Below, piece after piece: positions 9,950-21,043 of a stretch of 64,000 nt of DNA (the stretch's first letter is position 1; every line of letters starts with the position of its first letter). The DNA lies in NCBI RefSeq assembly GCF_030253575.1, contig NC_080562.1, positions 31,575,852 through 31,639,851 of the forward strand. Direction: 5' to 3'. The DNA comes from Rhododendron vialii (taxonomy: Eukaryota > Streptophyta > Magnoliopsida > Ericales > Ericaceae). Below the pieces are notes generated by a model. That model was not told the DNA's origin. It saw only the letters and a program-made list of their open reading frames with translations, and searched no databases. The position numbers were made by a program, and so were the translations under genes.

Positions 9950-11362
9950 ACAATTCAATCCAAATTCAAATTCAAATTCCTCCCAACCAATAAAAACAAG
10001 ACATCTCAACCAAAAGTGGGGGCAACCCACCTTTATCTTAACTCTCCAACTAAACTATGGTTAGACATTGGTTACTATGAAAACCAATATACAAAATAGA
10101 GGGAAGAGGGGATCAATGCCCAAAGCAAATTGCTTTAACACCCCCCCCCCCCCCCCCCCGAATACCTCAACCCCATTTTTTCTTATTTCTTTATTTATTT
10201 AATAATTTTTATATCTTTTTTCTCTTTTATTTATTTAATACTTCATCCGTTTCAAATTGAATGTCAATTTTTGATATCCGTGTCAATTTCAACTCTTTAT
10301 ATCTTTCAATATGGATCTTAAAATATATGCAATATGGATCTTGTTTGATAGTTTTCGATTAGTTCTATTGTACAAAGTTTTCAAACTCATGAAAAACATT
10401 ATAGATTGAAAGATATAAGCGATGAAAAATGGCACGGGTTTTAAAAATTGTCATTCTTTTTGGAACAGATGGAGTATTATTTATGTGTTCCGATTTTCAA
10501 TTGGGTTGAATCGGTGCAAAAATCTTATTTTTTTTTATCATAATGAATTTTTGGATTTAAGGCATTTCAACGAGAACTTTAAGGCTTCTTATTTAGTTTC
10601 AGATCTCTCTTAGGGTGTTCATCGAAAGGTTTTAGAGCCAAAAATTCATTACGACCATTTAGGATGAAATAATTAAAAAAATAATATCTTCGCACCAATT
10701 CAGACGAATTGAAAATTGGAGCATTTATTTTTTTTACACTGTTTATATATTAAAAAATATAGTTTAAAAAATGAGTGTTTTAATTTTCAATATGTTTGAA
10801 CCAATGTAAAGATCCTATTTTTTTGATCATTTTATATTAAATGGTCATAATAGATTTTTGACTCTAAGACCTTTCAATAGGCATCATATTTAGTTTCAGA
10901 GCTCTCTTAGGATACCCATTGAAAGACCTTAGAACAAAAATCTATTATGACCATCTAATATAAAATGATTAGAAAAATATGATATTTACATTGGTTCAAA
11001 CAGATTGAAAATTGAAACACTTAATTGTTTAACTATATTTTTTAATATGTAAACTGTATAAAAAAAGTATTCCAATTTTTAATTCGTTTGAATCGGTGCA
11101 AAGATCTTATTTTTCTCATCATTTCATCATAAAGGGTCGTAATGAATTTTTGACTTTAAGGCCTTTCAATGAGCACCCTAAGAGAAACCTGAAACTAAAT
11201 AAAGAGACTTAGAGTTCTCATTAAAAAGTCTTAGAGCCAAAAATTCACTATGACTATTGAAGATAAAACGATAAAAAAATAAAATCTTTGTACCAATTCA
11301 ACCGGATTGAAAATCGGAACACTTAAATAATAATAAATAAGATATGGAGTAAAAATTATTAG
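9950..11362. repeat. Second copy of the hairpin region (direct duplicate of 7945-9170)
   Basis: This segment repeats, in the same order and orientation, the arm start, a poly-C run (10141-10159) and the three hairpin units (about 10486-10740, 10775-11020, 11064-11322). It differs from set A by many substitutions and by an extra insertion at about 10240-10475. It stops inside the region matching 9170, so it lacks its own right arm. Confidence 0.75.
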
Positions 11363-12213
11363 CCTGGACCTTACTGGTTAAGGCCAGGACTAGTATTGAT
11401 TACTAGCCTGGACCTTACTGGTTCCCCTCAGGGGTCGAAAACAGAAAGCCACACAAAGGTGGTATATCTTTTTATGTTGAGGTTTGAAGGTGGTTTTGAG
11501 CTTTGAGGTTGAAGATGGAGGTTGGATGGTGACTGAATGACAATGGAGTGTATGAGAGTGGACTCCTCTTCTTTCTCTTTCAATGGAGGAGGAGAGATAG
11601 AGAGCAAGAGAGGAGAGAAAAGGGGTTGGACTCTTTAATGTTGTTAACCCCTTGCAAATGAATGCAAGGGGGTATTTATAGCACAAGAGTGGACTGAGAG
11701 AGAGCAGTCAGCTGGGGTTAAGGGTTGGTTAGGTTAGGGGGAGGAGTCTCCCATGCATTTAATGCATGGGACTAGGTGACGGGGTGTGTAAGAGAGAGAG
11801 GGGAACGTCCCTGCAGAATATAATCATCAGGGGGACTGTTCCCTGTACTGGGGCGGTTACAAAGTCTCGAGCACGTGACAGAAAAGTGGTGATTTGACTG
11901 GCTTTGACCAGCGTACGCCATGTTTTGACCTGTGTGCGCCAGTGATAATTGAGTCAACGGTCGATGACCGACACGTGGTAGTTCACTAGCGCACGCCAAG
12001 AGAACACTGGCGTAAGCAAGTAGGGTTTTGCTGGGGCCATCTGGCTCGAAGGGTTTGAGGATGGAATTCGAAAAGGTTTAAATGAGAAATGTCCAAAGTT
12101 CAAAGCTCAAGACCTGCCATCGACCTTGGAATGTTCTCGACCTTTAATCATCATTGGGGCATCAAAAGATCGTAAATAAGCTAATTTGGACAGTCCAAAA
12201 TATTGTGTCTACA
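11363..12213 (-). mobile_element. Ogre/Tat-type LTR 5' part (fragment)
   Basis: On the minus strand this begins TGTAGACACAATATTTTGG at 12213, a typical LTR start. It contains short GCGTACGCCA/GCGCACGCCA words that also occur at 9855-9890, which ties it to the LTR end there. It has no coding sequence apart from chance ORFs. It and 9291-9945 are probably halves of one LTR split by the duplicate at 9950-11362. Confidence 0.5.
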
Positions 12214-12349
12214 CGTAGTAACCAATGTCCAACCATAGTTTAGTTGGAGGGTTAGGATAAAGGTGGGTTGCCCCACTTTTGACTGAGGTGTATTGTTCGT
12301 ATTGGTTGTGAGGAATTTGGATTGTATACGGACCTCTCTTTGAAATAGA

Positions 12350-12849
12350 TTCCTCTGTTTTTGTACGTATTCGAAAAATATAAAAGAACTTTATTTTAAA
12401 GCACTAATCGAGATTTTTTAATTGTTGCAAAAGAAGTCAAAAAGTTATACATTTATTTTTTCTTTAAACAACACAATTTTTATTGAGACAGAGAGAGTAA
12501 TTACAAGTTGCATTATTGTTCCCCAAACTAATATTCACTTTTCCTCAAAATAATCAACCCAAAAGGAGTTTAACCCTTCTGTTTGAAGGTTGTGCGAGAG
12601 AAAGAAAAAGATGAAAAAGATTGTACCAGGAATAGAGAGTGGAGGTGATTTCCAGTTCGGAATTGCTTTGTCATGGAATTTTTTTGGGTGAGGATCCTCA
12701 TTCCCTGGTTGAGGCGGGGAATAGAGAGGGTGGGGGTGATTTTCAGTTCGGATAATAACCGACAAGGAAGGAACGAGAACAAATATCAATTTCGGAATGG
12801 TCAAAATCTGTCCCCAATCTGTTTCCTTCCTAGCCATCCCTTGTCCCTG
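12350..12849. other. Spacer without recognised features
   Basis: This is AT-rich at first, then of mixed composition. Chance ORFs on both strands overlap each other and match nothing I know. Confidence 0.4.
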
Positions 12850-13138
12850 CTAATGGTACCGACCATTAGCCAACCGAAATTGTACCGACGGTCGCGCCGA
12901 ACAGTCTGCGGTCACCGGACGGCCAATCTGACCCGTGCAAAAATTCTATATACACGAAAATATGGTGCTTGATCTAACCACTCTACACACATCGAATGTC
13001 GATGATTCCTTTGTAGGCCCCCTCGGTTTTTTTTTTTTTAGAGTTTGCGCACAACTCGGATCGGCCGTCCGGTAGCTCGAGACGGCCCGGCATGGCCATC
13101 AGTACAATTTCGGTGGGGGGTTTGGTCGGTACCATTAG
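12850..13138. mobile_element. MITE with 16-bp perfect terminal inverted repeats (TACCGACCA family)
   Basis: The ends are CTAATGGTACCGACCA and its exact reverse complement. The arms continue with GTACCGACGGTCGCG on the left and GGCATGGCCATCAGTAC on the right. It is 289 bp without coding capacity. The same family forms the longer hairpin at 29121-29498. No clear target duplication is seen. Confidence 0.8.
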
Positions 13139-13619
13139 ACTTTCTGTTGGAGACTCGTGGAGTACTCAATAACAAAAAGTCTATTCACACATATTAGTTA
13201 CACAAATATATTTTCGTGAAACCCACCTTGGATTTTAGTTGAACCAAAATGCTCATTTTTTTAAAATATTTTTTTAAAGGATCAATGAAAATTAACGGAA
13301 TCAGATATTGGCGAGAGGTTTTTCATTCGTAAGGTGAATCAATTTATTTTGTCCTATGAATTTTAAGAAAAGCCCTTACACATATCCGATTATACTTATT
13401 TTTTACACGAACCCTTTTAAGAATATTTTCATAAAAAATGAACAGTTCAGATCATCTTTGTGAGATCCGAGGTGGGCCCAAAAAACCTCTAAATGCACGA
13501 TGATCTGTGTAACTCCATCTCTGCATAGCACAGCTGAGTCCTGATTGAATTTATAGCAGGAACTCATAAACAATTCCATCGGATCACAGAAGCAGAAAGT
13601 CTGTTAACACAGACTTTTC
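13139..13619 (+). other. Upstream region of F-box gene 1 (shared with gene 3)
   Basis: Segments here match the region upstream of gene 3 (38100-38600), including GATGATCTGTGTAACT and 'GCATAGCACAGCTGA'. The promoter was therefore duplicated with the gene. Confidence 0.6.
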
Positions 13620-13965
13620 AAACACATATCATGCATAGATTATTGTGTGAGGCCCGGTACGGATTTTACACAAATATTTTGAATCGTTCATTAAATGTAA
13701 AATATTTTTTTAAGGGTCTTCGTATAAAATCAGCTCAATTTGATATCTATAAATACTCAATCCAATCATTTAATTTTTATTATCCTAAAATCCGAATTAA
13801 AAGTGTAGATGAATCAATCGAGTCCCTATAAGTATGGAATTGAGCTGATTTTTCGCAAAGACACTCGAAAAAATATTTTTCATTTAATGCATGACTCGAA
13901 TTATTTGTATGGAATCCCGTAGTGGGCCCCACACTGAAATCTATGCACATAAATCTGCGTGGATA
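13620..13965. mobile_element. Foldback MITE of the TGTGCACAGAT family in the gene 1 promoter
   Basis: The arms include ATTAAATGTAAAATATTTTT on the left and AAAAATATTTTTCATTTAAT on the right, with GTGAGGCCCG/GGGCCCCAC nearer the ends. The same family occurs three times at 57246-58382. It separates gene 1's duplicated promoter from its leader. Confidence 0.75.
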
Positions 13966-14049
13966 TCAAGCAAGATTAGGGAATTAGTTCTTTGTGATTT
14001 TTGATGCACGTCTCGGTGATGGAGGGTCTTCGCAGCTTAGCATTCAGCT

Positions 14050-14160
14050 ACATTTAATGAACGGCTTTGATCGTATGTGTGGGATCCGAAATGGGTCCCA
14101 CATGGTGATTTGTGCACTGACTAATTTGTGCACAGAATCTGTGTTGGTAGCACTATTGAT
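14050..14160. mobile_element. Half copy of the same MITE replacing the gene 1 leader exon end
   Basis: CATTTAATGAACGGCTTTGA followed by GGGTCCCACATGGTG and TTTGTGCAC is the right half of the MITE family. In genes 2 and 3 this position holds the end of the leader exon with a donor ACAG|GTAAAG. In gene 1 that donor is gone. Confidence 0.65.
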
Positions 14161-15445
14161 AAAAACACTACCTTTGAGATTCTCTCATCACAAGTGGAGT
14201 GGAGTACAGTTGGTGCCTCTCTTGTACTCTCATGCACATGGGCAGAATTCGATTCTCGTAAGCCACGAGAATTACTGACACCCCCTCTCCCAAATATTAG
14301 TCTTTGATTAGAATTAACAAATGACAAAAAAAAAAAAGATCGCTCTTCAAATGAAAAAATAATCAGCTTTGGTAAAATCTACATTCACTCTCCACCAGTG
14401 TAGGAGTTAGAATTTGGTTACGGGGGTGACACTTTCCGGTGGTACGCAAAAACTGACACTTGAGTTATCAAAAAAACTTTTCGATGAGAGTTCACTAATA
14501 GTTGTTGCATTATATTCAAGGGAAAAAATGAAGAAAAATGACATCATAAAATCAGACTTTGTCTTGAGTTTTTTTTTTTTTTTTTTAGTTACAAAGAATA
14601 AAGGCTTAGTTCAAATATCTTATAGTCTTCAATGAAAGTCATTGAGAAATTATTTATATGAATCGAAGCGTTTATTTTTTTAATCTCAACTTTTTATTAT
14701 TTTTATAAAAAAACTAAGTTATTTGAGTCCTATAAGTACCAAATTGACCTTCAATATCGTAAAAGATTCTTTTTTTTGTTTTTTTTTTATGGGAACCGAG
14801 GGGCACCCCACCCCCTTTTCACCTTTGCCCCCACTTATTGTTAATATTTTGAGGAGCACCGGTAAAAACTAAGCCAGTTTGAAGCCATAAGAGTAACATT
14901 TTTTGTGACGACCGATGTTAGTCTCAAAGACATTTGTGGCAAACTAACCATTTCTGGCATAGTATATTCGACTCGTATGTCATCTGCCACACTTTTCATT
15001 TGACTAAAGAGATTATTGTGCAGTAATTTATAAAGAACTATAGAAAAGATTATTCGAGAAGCAACTATGAAGTATCAATGACAATGTTGACCCTCTTTAA
15101 ACTTTTAAAACATGCATGCATTACGACATCCAAATGTGTCTATATTGTGTTAATTTTGTCCCAGAATGTCCTAGCTTTTCCTTGTAAGTGTCACTCCCCC
15201 TCTTGGTAGCTCCGCCCACCCCTTCTTGATAGCCCCGCCCCTGCTCACCATTTCCGTGCATTTCATCGTTAAGTCTCTACTTTTGATTAAATGGGTTGCT
15301 AGATATCACTTTTTCACCTTGTGGGTTTTGTTGGGTTTCTACGCAAATTTGCTGGATTTTTTTTTACACTTTCTGCTTTGTGGTTTTTGCAGGGTTTCAC
15401 TATTTTCCTGTATCAACAGCTTATTTTACACCCCATGAGAAGAAG

Positions 15446-17645
15446 ATGAGTAATGGTGATGCCGGTACAAGCATTTGTAAGAGGCAAAAAGTTGCCCTAG
15501 ATGATGAGCAAATTGATAGGATTAGCAGCTTGCCGGATGAACTACTGGCCCACATCCTCTCATTTTTACCAACAAAAGATGCTGTGAAGACTGTCCTGAT
15601 TCGGAGATTTGGAAACCTCTGGACTTCCATTAACAACCTTGACTTTGATGTGTGCAGCGGCGGCTTCTCTTACGAAGACCGTCGAGTAAATGAAGAGAGG
15701 TTGATTAGTGATATTCTTACAGAGCTGAAATTAGTCTATTGTCTTGTGGAACCACGAGAGCACATTCGGTTGCGGTCACTCAAATTTTTGTCTCTTAAGG
15801 ATGCGCTGATAAGTGACAAGACAATGATTGAAATAATATCTGGTTGTCCCGCACTCGAGAGTTTGTTCTTATACAGGTGCTACGGATTCCATAAGCTGGA
15901 TTTCTCATCTTGTGTGGAACCACGAGAGCACATTCAGTTCCGGTCACTCAAATCTTTGTCTCTTAAGGATATGCTGATAAGTGACAAGACAATGATTGAA
16001 TTGATATCTGGTTGTCCAGCGCTCGAGAGTTTGTTCTTATTCGAGTGCTACGGATTCCATAGGCTGGATTTCACATGTCGAAATCTAAAGAATGTGGTGA
16101 TTGAGCTCAACTGGAAATGCAGTTCAAGGCTAGAAGTTTCTTGCCCATATGTGACGTCGCTAAATATCACAGGGATAGAGCGCACGGATCTGTATAATGT
16201 GTCATCTGTAGTTGATGCTGCTCTTGAGTTCGACAATGATTATTTTAATTGTGCTTGTGGTGAATATCGTGAGGTCAAATTGCTTTTTGAGCAGTTACAT
16301 GATGCCGTTACACTGTTTACTCGATCTGTACTGGTATGGTTGTCTCTCCTTTGTGAAGTTTATGTTTATATGCTCTTGTTTTTCTTGAGGAACTCGGTGA
16401 TTCTTTTCTTTTGAATTGTCTGTTTTGTGAAGTCAAAACAAAGTTAAAGCATTAACTGTGACATGACAGTTCTTTTCATATTGAGATTGTATCTTGGCCA
16501 ATAGGAATCTTTGAACACCTGAATGCTATGGCATCTCTGTTCGTTGTTATATTGAAGCTTTTGAGCGTCTGCTTGTCAATATAGTACCGTAAGGTGCCTC
16601 ACTTCATAACAAAAACTTAGAAGATTTTTAACTCTATGAAAAGCAAGAAAACTTAATTGATTGAAGACTGTAAATTCGTTGTAGGGGCATATTTGTTTGC
16701 CAGCACTACTCTCTATGTGGCTCGCCTTTGTCAACAGGGCTCATTTTTAAAGGAAGGGCGGGCCAAGTGCCTCTTATCGGCCCACGTGTCACCTCACTGG
16801 CCTCGCACATGGTGCACCTTTTTTGGAGATCACATGGATGATCCACATGGAGTTAGCATTCGTCGTCACCGAGTTGTAATCTTTTGTAGCCTAATTTATA
16901 GTTTGCTGTAAATGTTTGGTTGAGAGCCATCTTTAGATTTGATGTTCACTTGGTCACTCTTTGGAGCGCTGCGTTGGTTTAGACTATTTACTAACTACTA
17001 AGTTATGTAATTAATCAGCATTCTTTCATGTTATCATTTCCAATATTGTTAGGTTTTCACAATATGGGAGTTGACCAAAAGTTCTTGCCCATCAATGAAT
17101 TGGAGGCGTTTAGTTCTTAAGACGATGCTGACCGAGTGGCACTTCCCTGGGATTGCTAGCTTACTGAGGAATTCCCCTGATCTGGAGATGCTTGATATAC
17201 ACATAATGCCTGGCACTAACCCCTTTTATCATGTAGGTTCACCCGCTCCATTCTTCGTTATTCTCACTTTGTGATTTTTCTCGTTTTGTGAATTGCATTT
17301 GACATAAATTGTTTGCTGGACTTTTAGCGCGATGACCAGTGGCTGATGCATTTTGAGATTGATGGAGAAAACTTCTGGGATTTTCAGCAGTCGTCGTTCT
17401 ATTGTCTTAGGAGCCACCTCAAGACTATCAGAATACGCAGCTTCAAAATCGAGTCGTGTGCTGTTAAACTCGTGCATTTCCTGCTGAGAAAGGCCTGCGT
17501 TTTAGAAAAGCTAGTTATTGAAACTAACAGGAATTCATATCCTGACGAGGAAAACCTGTTCACGTCGGAGACATGGAAGGAATTTTCTGAAGATATCCGT
17601 TCTTCTCAAAGAGCGTCTCCCCAAGCTGTTATTTTGATCTTGTGA
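15446..17645 (+). CDS. F-box/LRR/FBD protein, gene 1 (rearranged but open)
   Basis: The predicted gene has three coding exons, 15446-16333, 17053-17232 and 17328-17645, all in phase 0 with GT-AG borders, giving 461 residues. The F-box is at residues about 22-60 (SLPDELLAHILSFLPTKDAV), LRRs follow, and the last exon encodes the FBD domain (CLRSHLKTIRIRSF). Such proteins bind SKP1 through the F-box and select substrates for SCF ubiquitin ligases. I start at MSNGDAG rather than the upstream in-frame ATG at 15296 because genes 2 and 3 share this start. Compared with gene 3 it lacks 81 codons after ERLI and carries a tandem 56-codon duplication of LRR sequence. Both changes keep the frame. Its leader exon is disrupted by a MITE. 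Confidence 0.8.
15746..16081 (+). repeat. In-frame 168-bp tandem duplication inside gene 1
   Basis: The block beginning GTGGAACCACGAGAGCACAT at 15746 recurs at 15914. Each copy encodes VEPREHI through the conserved SGCPALESLF and KLDF/RLDF, about two LRR units. Paralogs 2 and 3 have the block once. Confidence 0.9.
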
Positions 17646-17713
17646 AAATTGCTATGGTTCACCAAAATGCCTATGCTGTGTTTGGTATTTATAGCTGTTT
17701 GTCATGTTTGCTG

Positions 17714-17846
17714 ACAAGGAAAAACTGCTGTGTTTGCCCAGAGCCTCTCCACAAGCTGTTATTTTGTTCTGTGAAAAATGTTCTAGTTGACCAAAATGCC
17801 TGTATGTGGTTGGTATTTATAGCTGTTTCTCATTTTTGCTTTTTAC
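17714..17846 (+). pseudogene. Second FBD tail after gene 1 (recombination scrap)
   Basis: After the gene 1 stop, a further FBD end appears (TGCCCAGAGCCTCTCC, then AAGCTGTTATTTTGTTCTG) with its own 3' flank. It resembles the copy-4 scrap at 54740-54850 more than gene 1. This suggests unequal crossing-over joined gene 1 to the flank of another copy. Confidence 0.65.
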
Positions 17847-18397
17847 TGTTACGGAAATAAGGTCCGAACCAAGAACACAAACACATAATATACGTGATTC
17901 CCCAAAATCGGGTACATCCACGGACAACGGAACAAATTCATATTCTGATATGGAGACAAGCTTTACAAGGGAGTTACTCTACACTCACTACACTCTCTCT
18001 ATTCATATTCAAACCTCACTGATTCATATTCATATTCTCACGGTGGGGGAAAACCCCAAAGGGATTCCCACGTTTTTCCCTCCTCTCTTTTCTTTCTTTT
18101 TCCACTCTGGTCTCTCACTCAAGAGAGATGATTCTTACAGAAAACTAGTGCCTTCATTTATAGGCACAATTCAGTGCACTGTGCACAAGCATTAATGCAA
18201 ACCCACGCCTGAGATTTTCCATGCCAGACAAAGCCATTACTCCATGGCTGCAGAAGAAGGACTAAATGACCACTTGTAGGCCACTTGCCTTCAATCATCA
18301 ACGGAGGTGTGCTGGTGAACAGGGAAGTGCAGGCTTTGCACACAAAGTCTCTTCTGGTGTGCTAGCAACAGGAAGGTAGAGCCACCCAAAGTCAACA
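17847..18397 (+). mobile_element. Solo LTR, 551 bp
   Basis: It begins TGTTACGG, ends GTCAACA and is flanked by the perfect 5-bp duplication TTTAC (17842-17846, 18398-18402). The paralogous flank at 54855-54880 reads straight through ('GCTTTTTACGTGGGCTTTGC'), proving the insertion. A TATA-like CATTTATAGGC lies near 18150. No internal genes remain, so LTR-LTR recombination removed them. It is probably Copia-type, but this is unproven. Confidence 0.92.
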
Positions 18398-18402
18398 TTT
18401 AC

Positions 18403-20254
18403 GTGGGCTTTGCACTTTGATTCCCCTGTACCTTCCGTTATACTATATAGAGACTTGTGTTAATTGCCCTAATGAAGATGGTTTTCTAAGCTTCTATATT
18501 TTGACTTCCCAAAAAAAAGAGCTTCTCTATTATGTTAGTGATGGTGTTGAGTATTTATTGCCTTTTCCAAGGAGGGCTCATTGTTTGGCCTCTAGTTGAT
18601 CTTTTATCCCAAAAATACACGGCTCATTTTTTCAGTACCCTGTACCACAGGATTATGTTTAGAGATTCATATAACTAGATATTATCACCAAATTATTCGG
18701 TTCAGATTGGCTTAAAATAGAGTGATTGACTCTTTGTATTTATTCAAAGCTATCGTCCTAGAATTGGGACCGAGAGAAATGTCCAGATTCTCAGAGTATC
18801 GGTCAATTGTGGAAGTTTAGGAGTACGGTAGTTGGGCCCTAAGCTGGTACTAATTGGTAACCAAAACGCCAGACTTGGGGAAGTTGAACTTTCGGCTTGC
18901 AGTTTACTTGGTGTTTATGGCTCTTTAGACTTCAATATTGAACTTTCTTCTTGTGCAAGAGAACATAGCTAATAGTGATGGGGTAGTATATCTGGCTTCA
19001 TTCTTATGTATAGGTTTATCAAATCTTGGAAGTTTAATGCTTGATTATCAACTTCCCCTTTTTCTGTGATAATTTCTAGGAACCTAAGGTTGTGCAGAAA
19101 ACACGAGAAAGTAAAAACATAATTGGGCGTTTCTGTCAAGTACTCGTGGAAGTCTTCTTGTATGCAAGCAGTGCAAACTTGGTTAGCTATTTCTTGGATG
19201 CTGTAGGTCCATGAATCTTCTGTTTGTTAGCCTATGAATTGGAAATGCTTGTAAACACTCTAGCTTCACATGCTTATGGCATATTTTATTAGGTGCTTGG
19301 TTTTGCCATTTCAAGAAGTTCTGTCAATGCATTATGCATCTGATGAATCATTGAGTGGTGAGGCCTTAAAATATTTTGTCTTTGTGTATAATCCTTCCAA
19401 ATTTCTCAGCATTATGTAGCTTGTCGGATTGCAGCCCAACCTTGTGCAGCATTACAACTTGCCACCATAAGTTCTGTGGTTTATATAGGCATATCCAACC
19501 TGTTAGAAATATAATTAGGCTTGCTTGTTGCAAAACCATGCCATCGAGTTGATTTTTTTCTGCATTTGCTTGTAAGTTTGTAACAATGTGTTTGGATCCT
19601 TGATTTGTGGAGGAAAATGTGACCCGAAGCTTCTAGCGAGTTCAGTGGATAAGATTTATGATGCCTGCGCTCTAGCTCACTCAAGAATGGGACGGCAGTG
19701 GTCTGCCGGCAAGCTCATATTTAAAAGTAGATGAACCTAACCATTATGTTTCTTTTGCCTCCTCAAATCTATCCGCATATCCAGAATTGGAAAACGAATT
19801 TCATTGCATAGCGCGAAGCAGAACTAGCAGTGGATTGTAGTAAAACAGTGTCACTCTTTAGGTAGTGTTTGGTTCACTGAAATGATTTTAGGTTCAAATA
19901 GAATAGTAGTCATTACTTGGACTCTTAATGAAGTGATTATCTCTCTAAATTTGTTGATCATTTGTTGTAGGTATTTTTCCAATTTTTGAACGATCCAAAT
20001 TTTGGAAAGTGCAATTCAAGATAACATCAAATCATGTACACCAAACACTTATTAGTTTATTGTCACATCAAACAAGGAATATTGCCTTTGCAAATAATGA
20101 GGGTCATTCAGTTTTGGAAATGTATATCAACGAAAGCCGATGAGACGTTTTTGCGGATAAAAAAAAAGAAAAGAAAAGAAAGATAGTCATTCATTTCATT
20201 CTTCTACTGGTAATTGTTTTGAGCAGATTGCACATCACACTCCAAGATAAAAGT
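18403..20254 (+). other. Duplicated 3' flank of the F-box gene
   Basis: This is non-coding. It parallels 54870-56160 downstream of copy 4 and, in part, 35140-35640 downstream of gene 2 (for example the words around 'GGTCCATGAATCTTCTGTTT'). The duplication units therefore included over 1.5 kb of 3' sequence. Confidence 0.65.
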
Positions 20255-20482
20255 TTAAAAAATTAGCCTAGGGTCCACTATAACATGTTTCTAACCCACT
20301 AGGTCCACTGATCAAGTTTCTAACCCACTAAGTCCACTAATATGTATTTGGTAAGACATAAAGTCCACTACATTTAAAAAGAGAATTAGTGCCTGACAGA
20401 ATTACCCTTCCATTCAAATCTCATCCATTTAGCCCATTATCTTCCCATTATCCCTTCTAGTTTTGAAATCACACCAATCACG

Positions 20483-20601
<119 letters not shown>

Positions 20602-20972
20602 TTGAAATCACGCCAATCACGTTGCTGTACTTATATAACGTTATGTAACAGTCGAAGATTCTCCTTTTCTGATACACTATATATAACGTTATTAATTGTA
20701 CAATTAATAACATTATATATTCTCCTTTTTAAGAGTTAAGCCGCTGCGCGGACCAATTCATATAAGGTTGTTTATGGTTATATATATGGTTATACATGAT
20801 TATGGTTATACGTTTATGCATATATATGATCAAGTTTTAACAAGTAACAATTATTGAAACCACTCACCCGCTCTATCGCTGCACATATAACATTATATGT
20901 TTAGGTCTGTTAAGCCTTACGCGGACCAATTCATATAAGGTTGTCTTATGGTTATATATATGGTTATATGTT

Positions 20973-20978
<6 letters not shown>

Positions 20979-21040
<62 letters not shown>
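20979..21040. repeat. TA microsatellite
   Basis: About 30 TA units, in the same inverted-repeat element as 20484-20599. Confidence 0.97.

Positions 21041-21043
<3 letters not shown>

Larger units (their letters stand above)
7913..12338. mobile_element. Large foldback element with 11-bp target duplication (Mutator-like)
   Basis: An 11-bp direct repeat TTTGAAATAGA occurs at 7902-7912 and 12339-12349. Just inside it are inverted arms of over 100 bp: 7929-8110 (GTCCGTGTACAATTCAAATT onward) and, reversed, 12215-12335. An 11-bp duplication with long inverted arms fits Mutator-like elements. The inside holds no transposase ORF. It is itself nested, with hairpin units (8280-9130) and an LTR fragment (9291-12213). 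The left end also carries a perfect small palindrome at 7920-7944 (TTGTACACGGA, three bases, TCCGTGTACAA) absent from the right end. Confidence 0.65.

Noticed and set aside
10141..10159. Poly-C run as a possible assembly gap or regulatory G-quadruplex
   Set aside because: It sits in a position where the first copy (about 8182-8190) has a shorter C-rich run, so slippage within the repeat explains it.
15296..15445. Upstream in-frame extension of gene 1
   Set aside because: The text belongs to the leader intron and leader exon as in genes 2 and 3, and the conserved start is at 15446.
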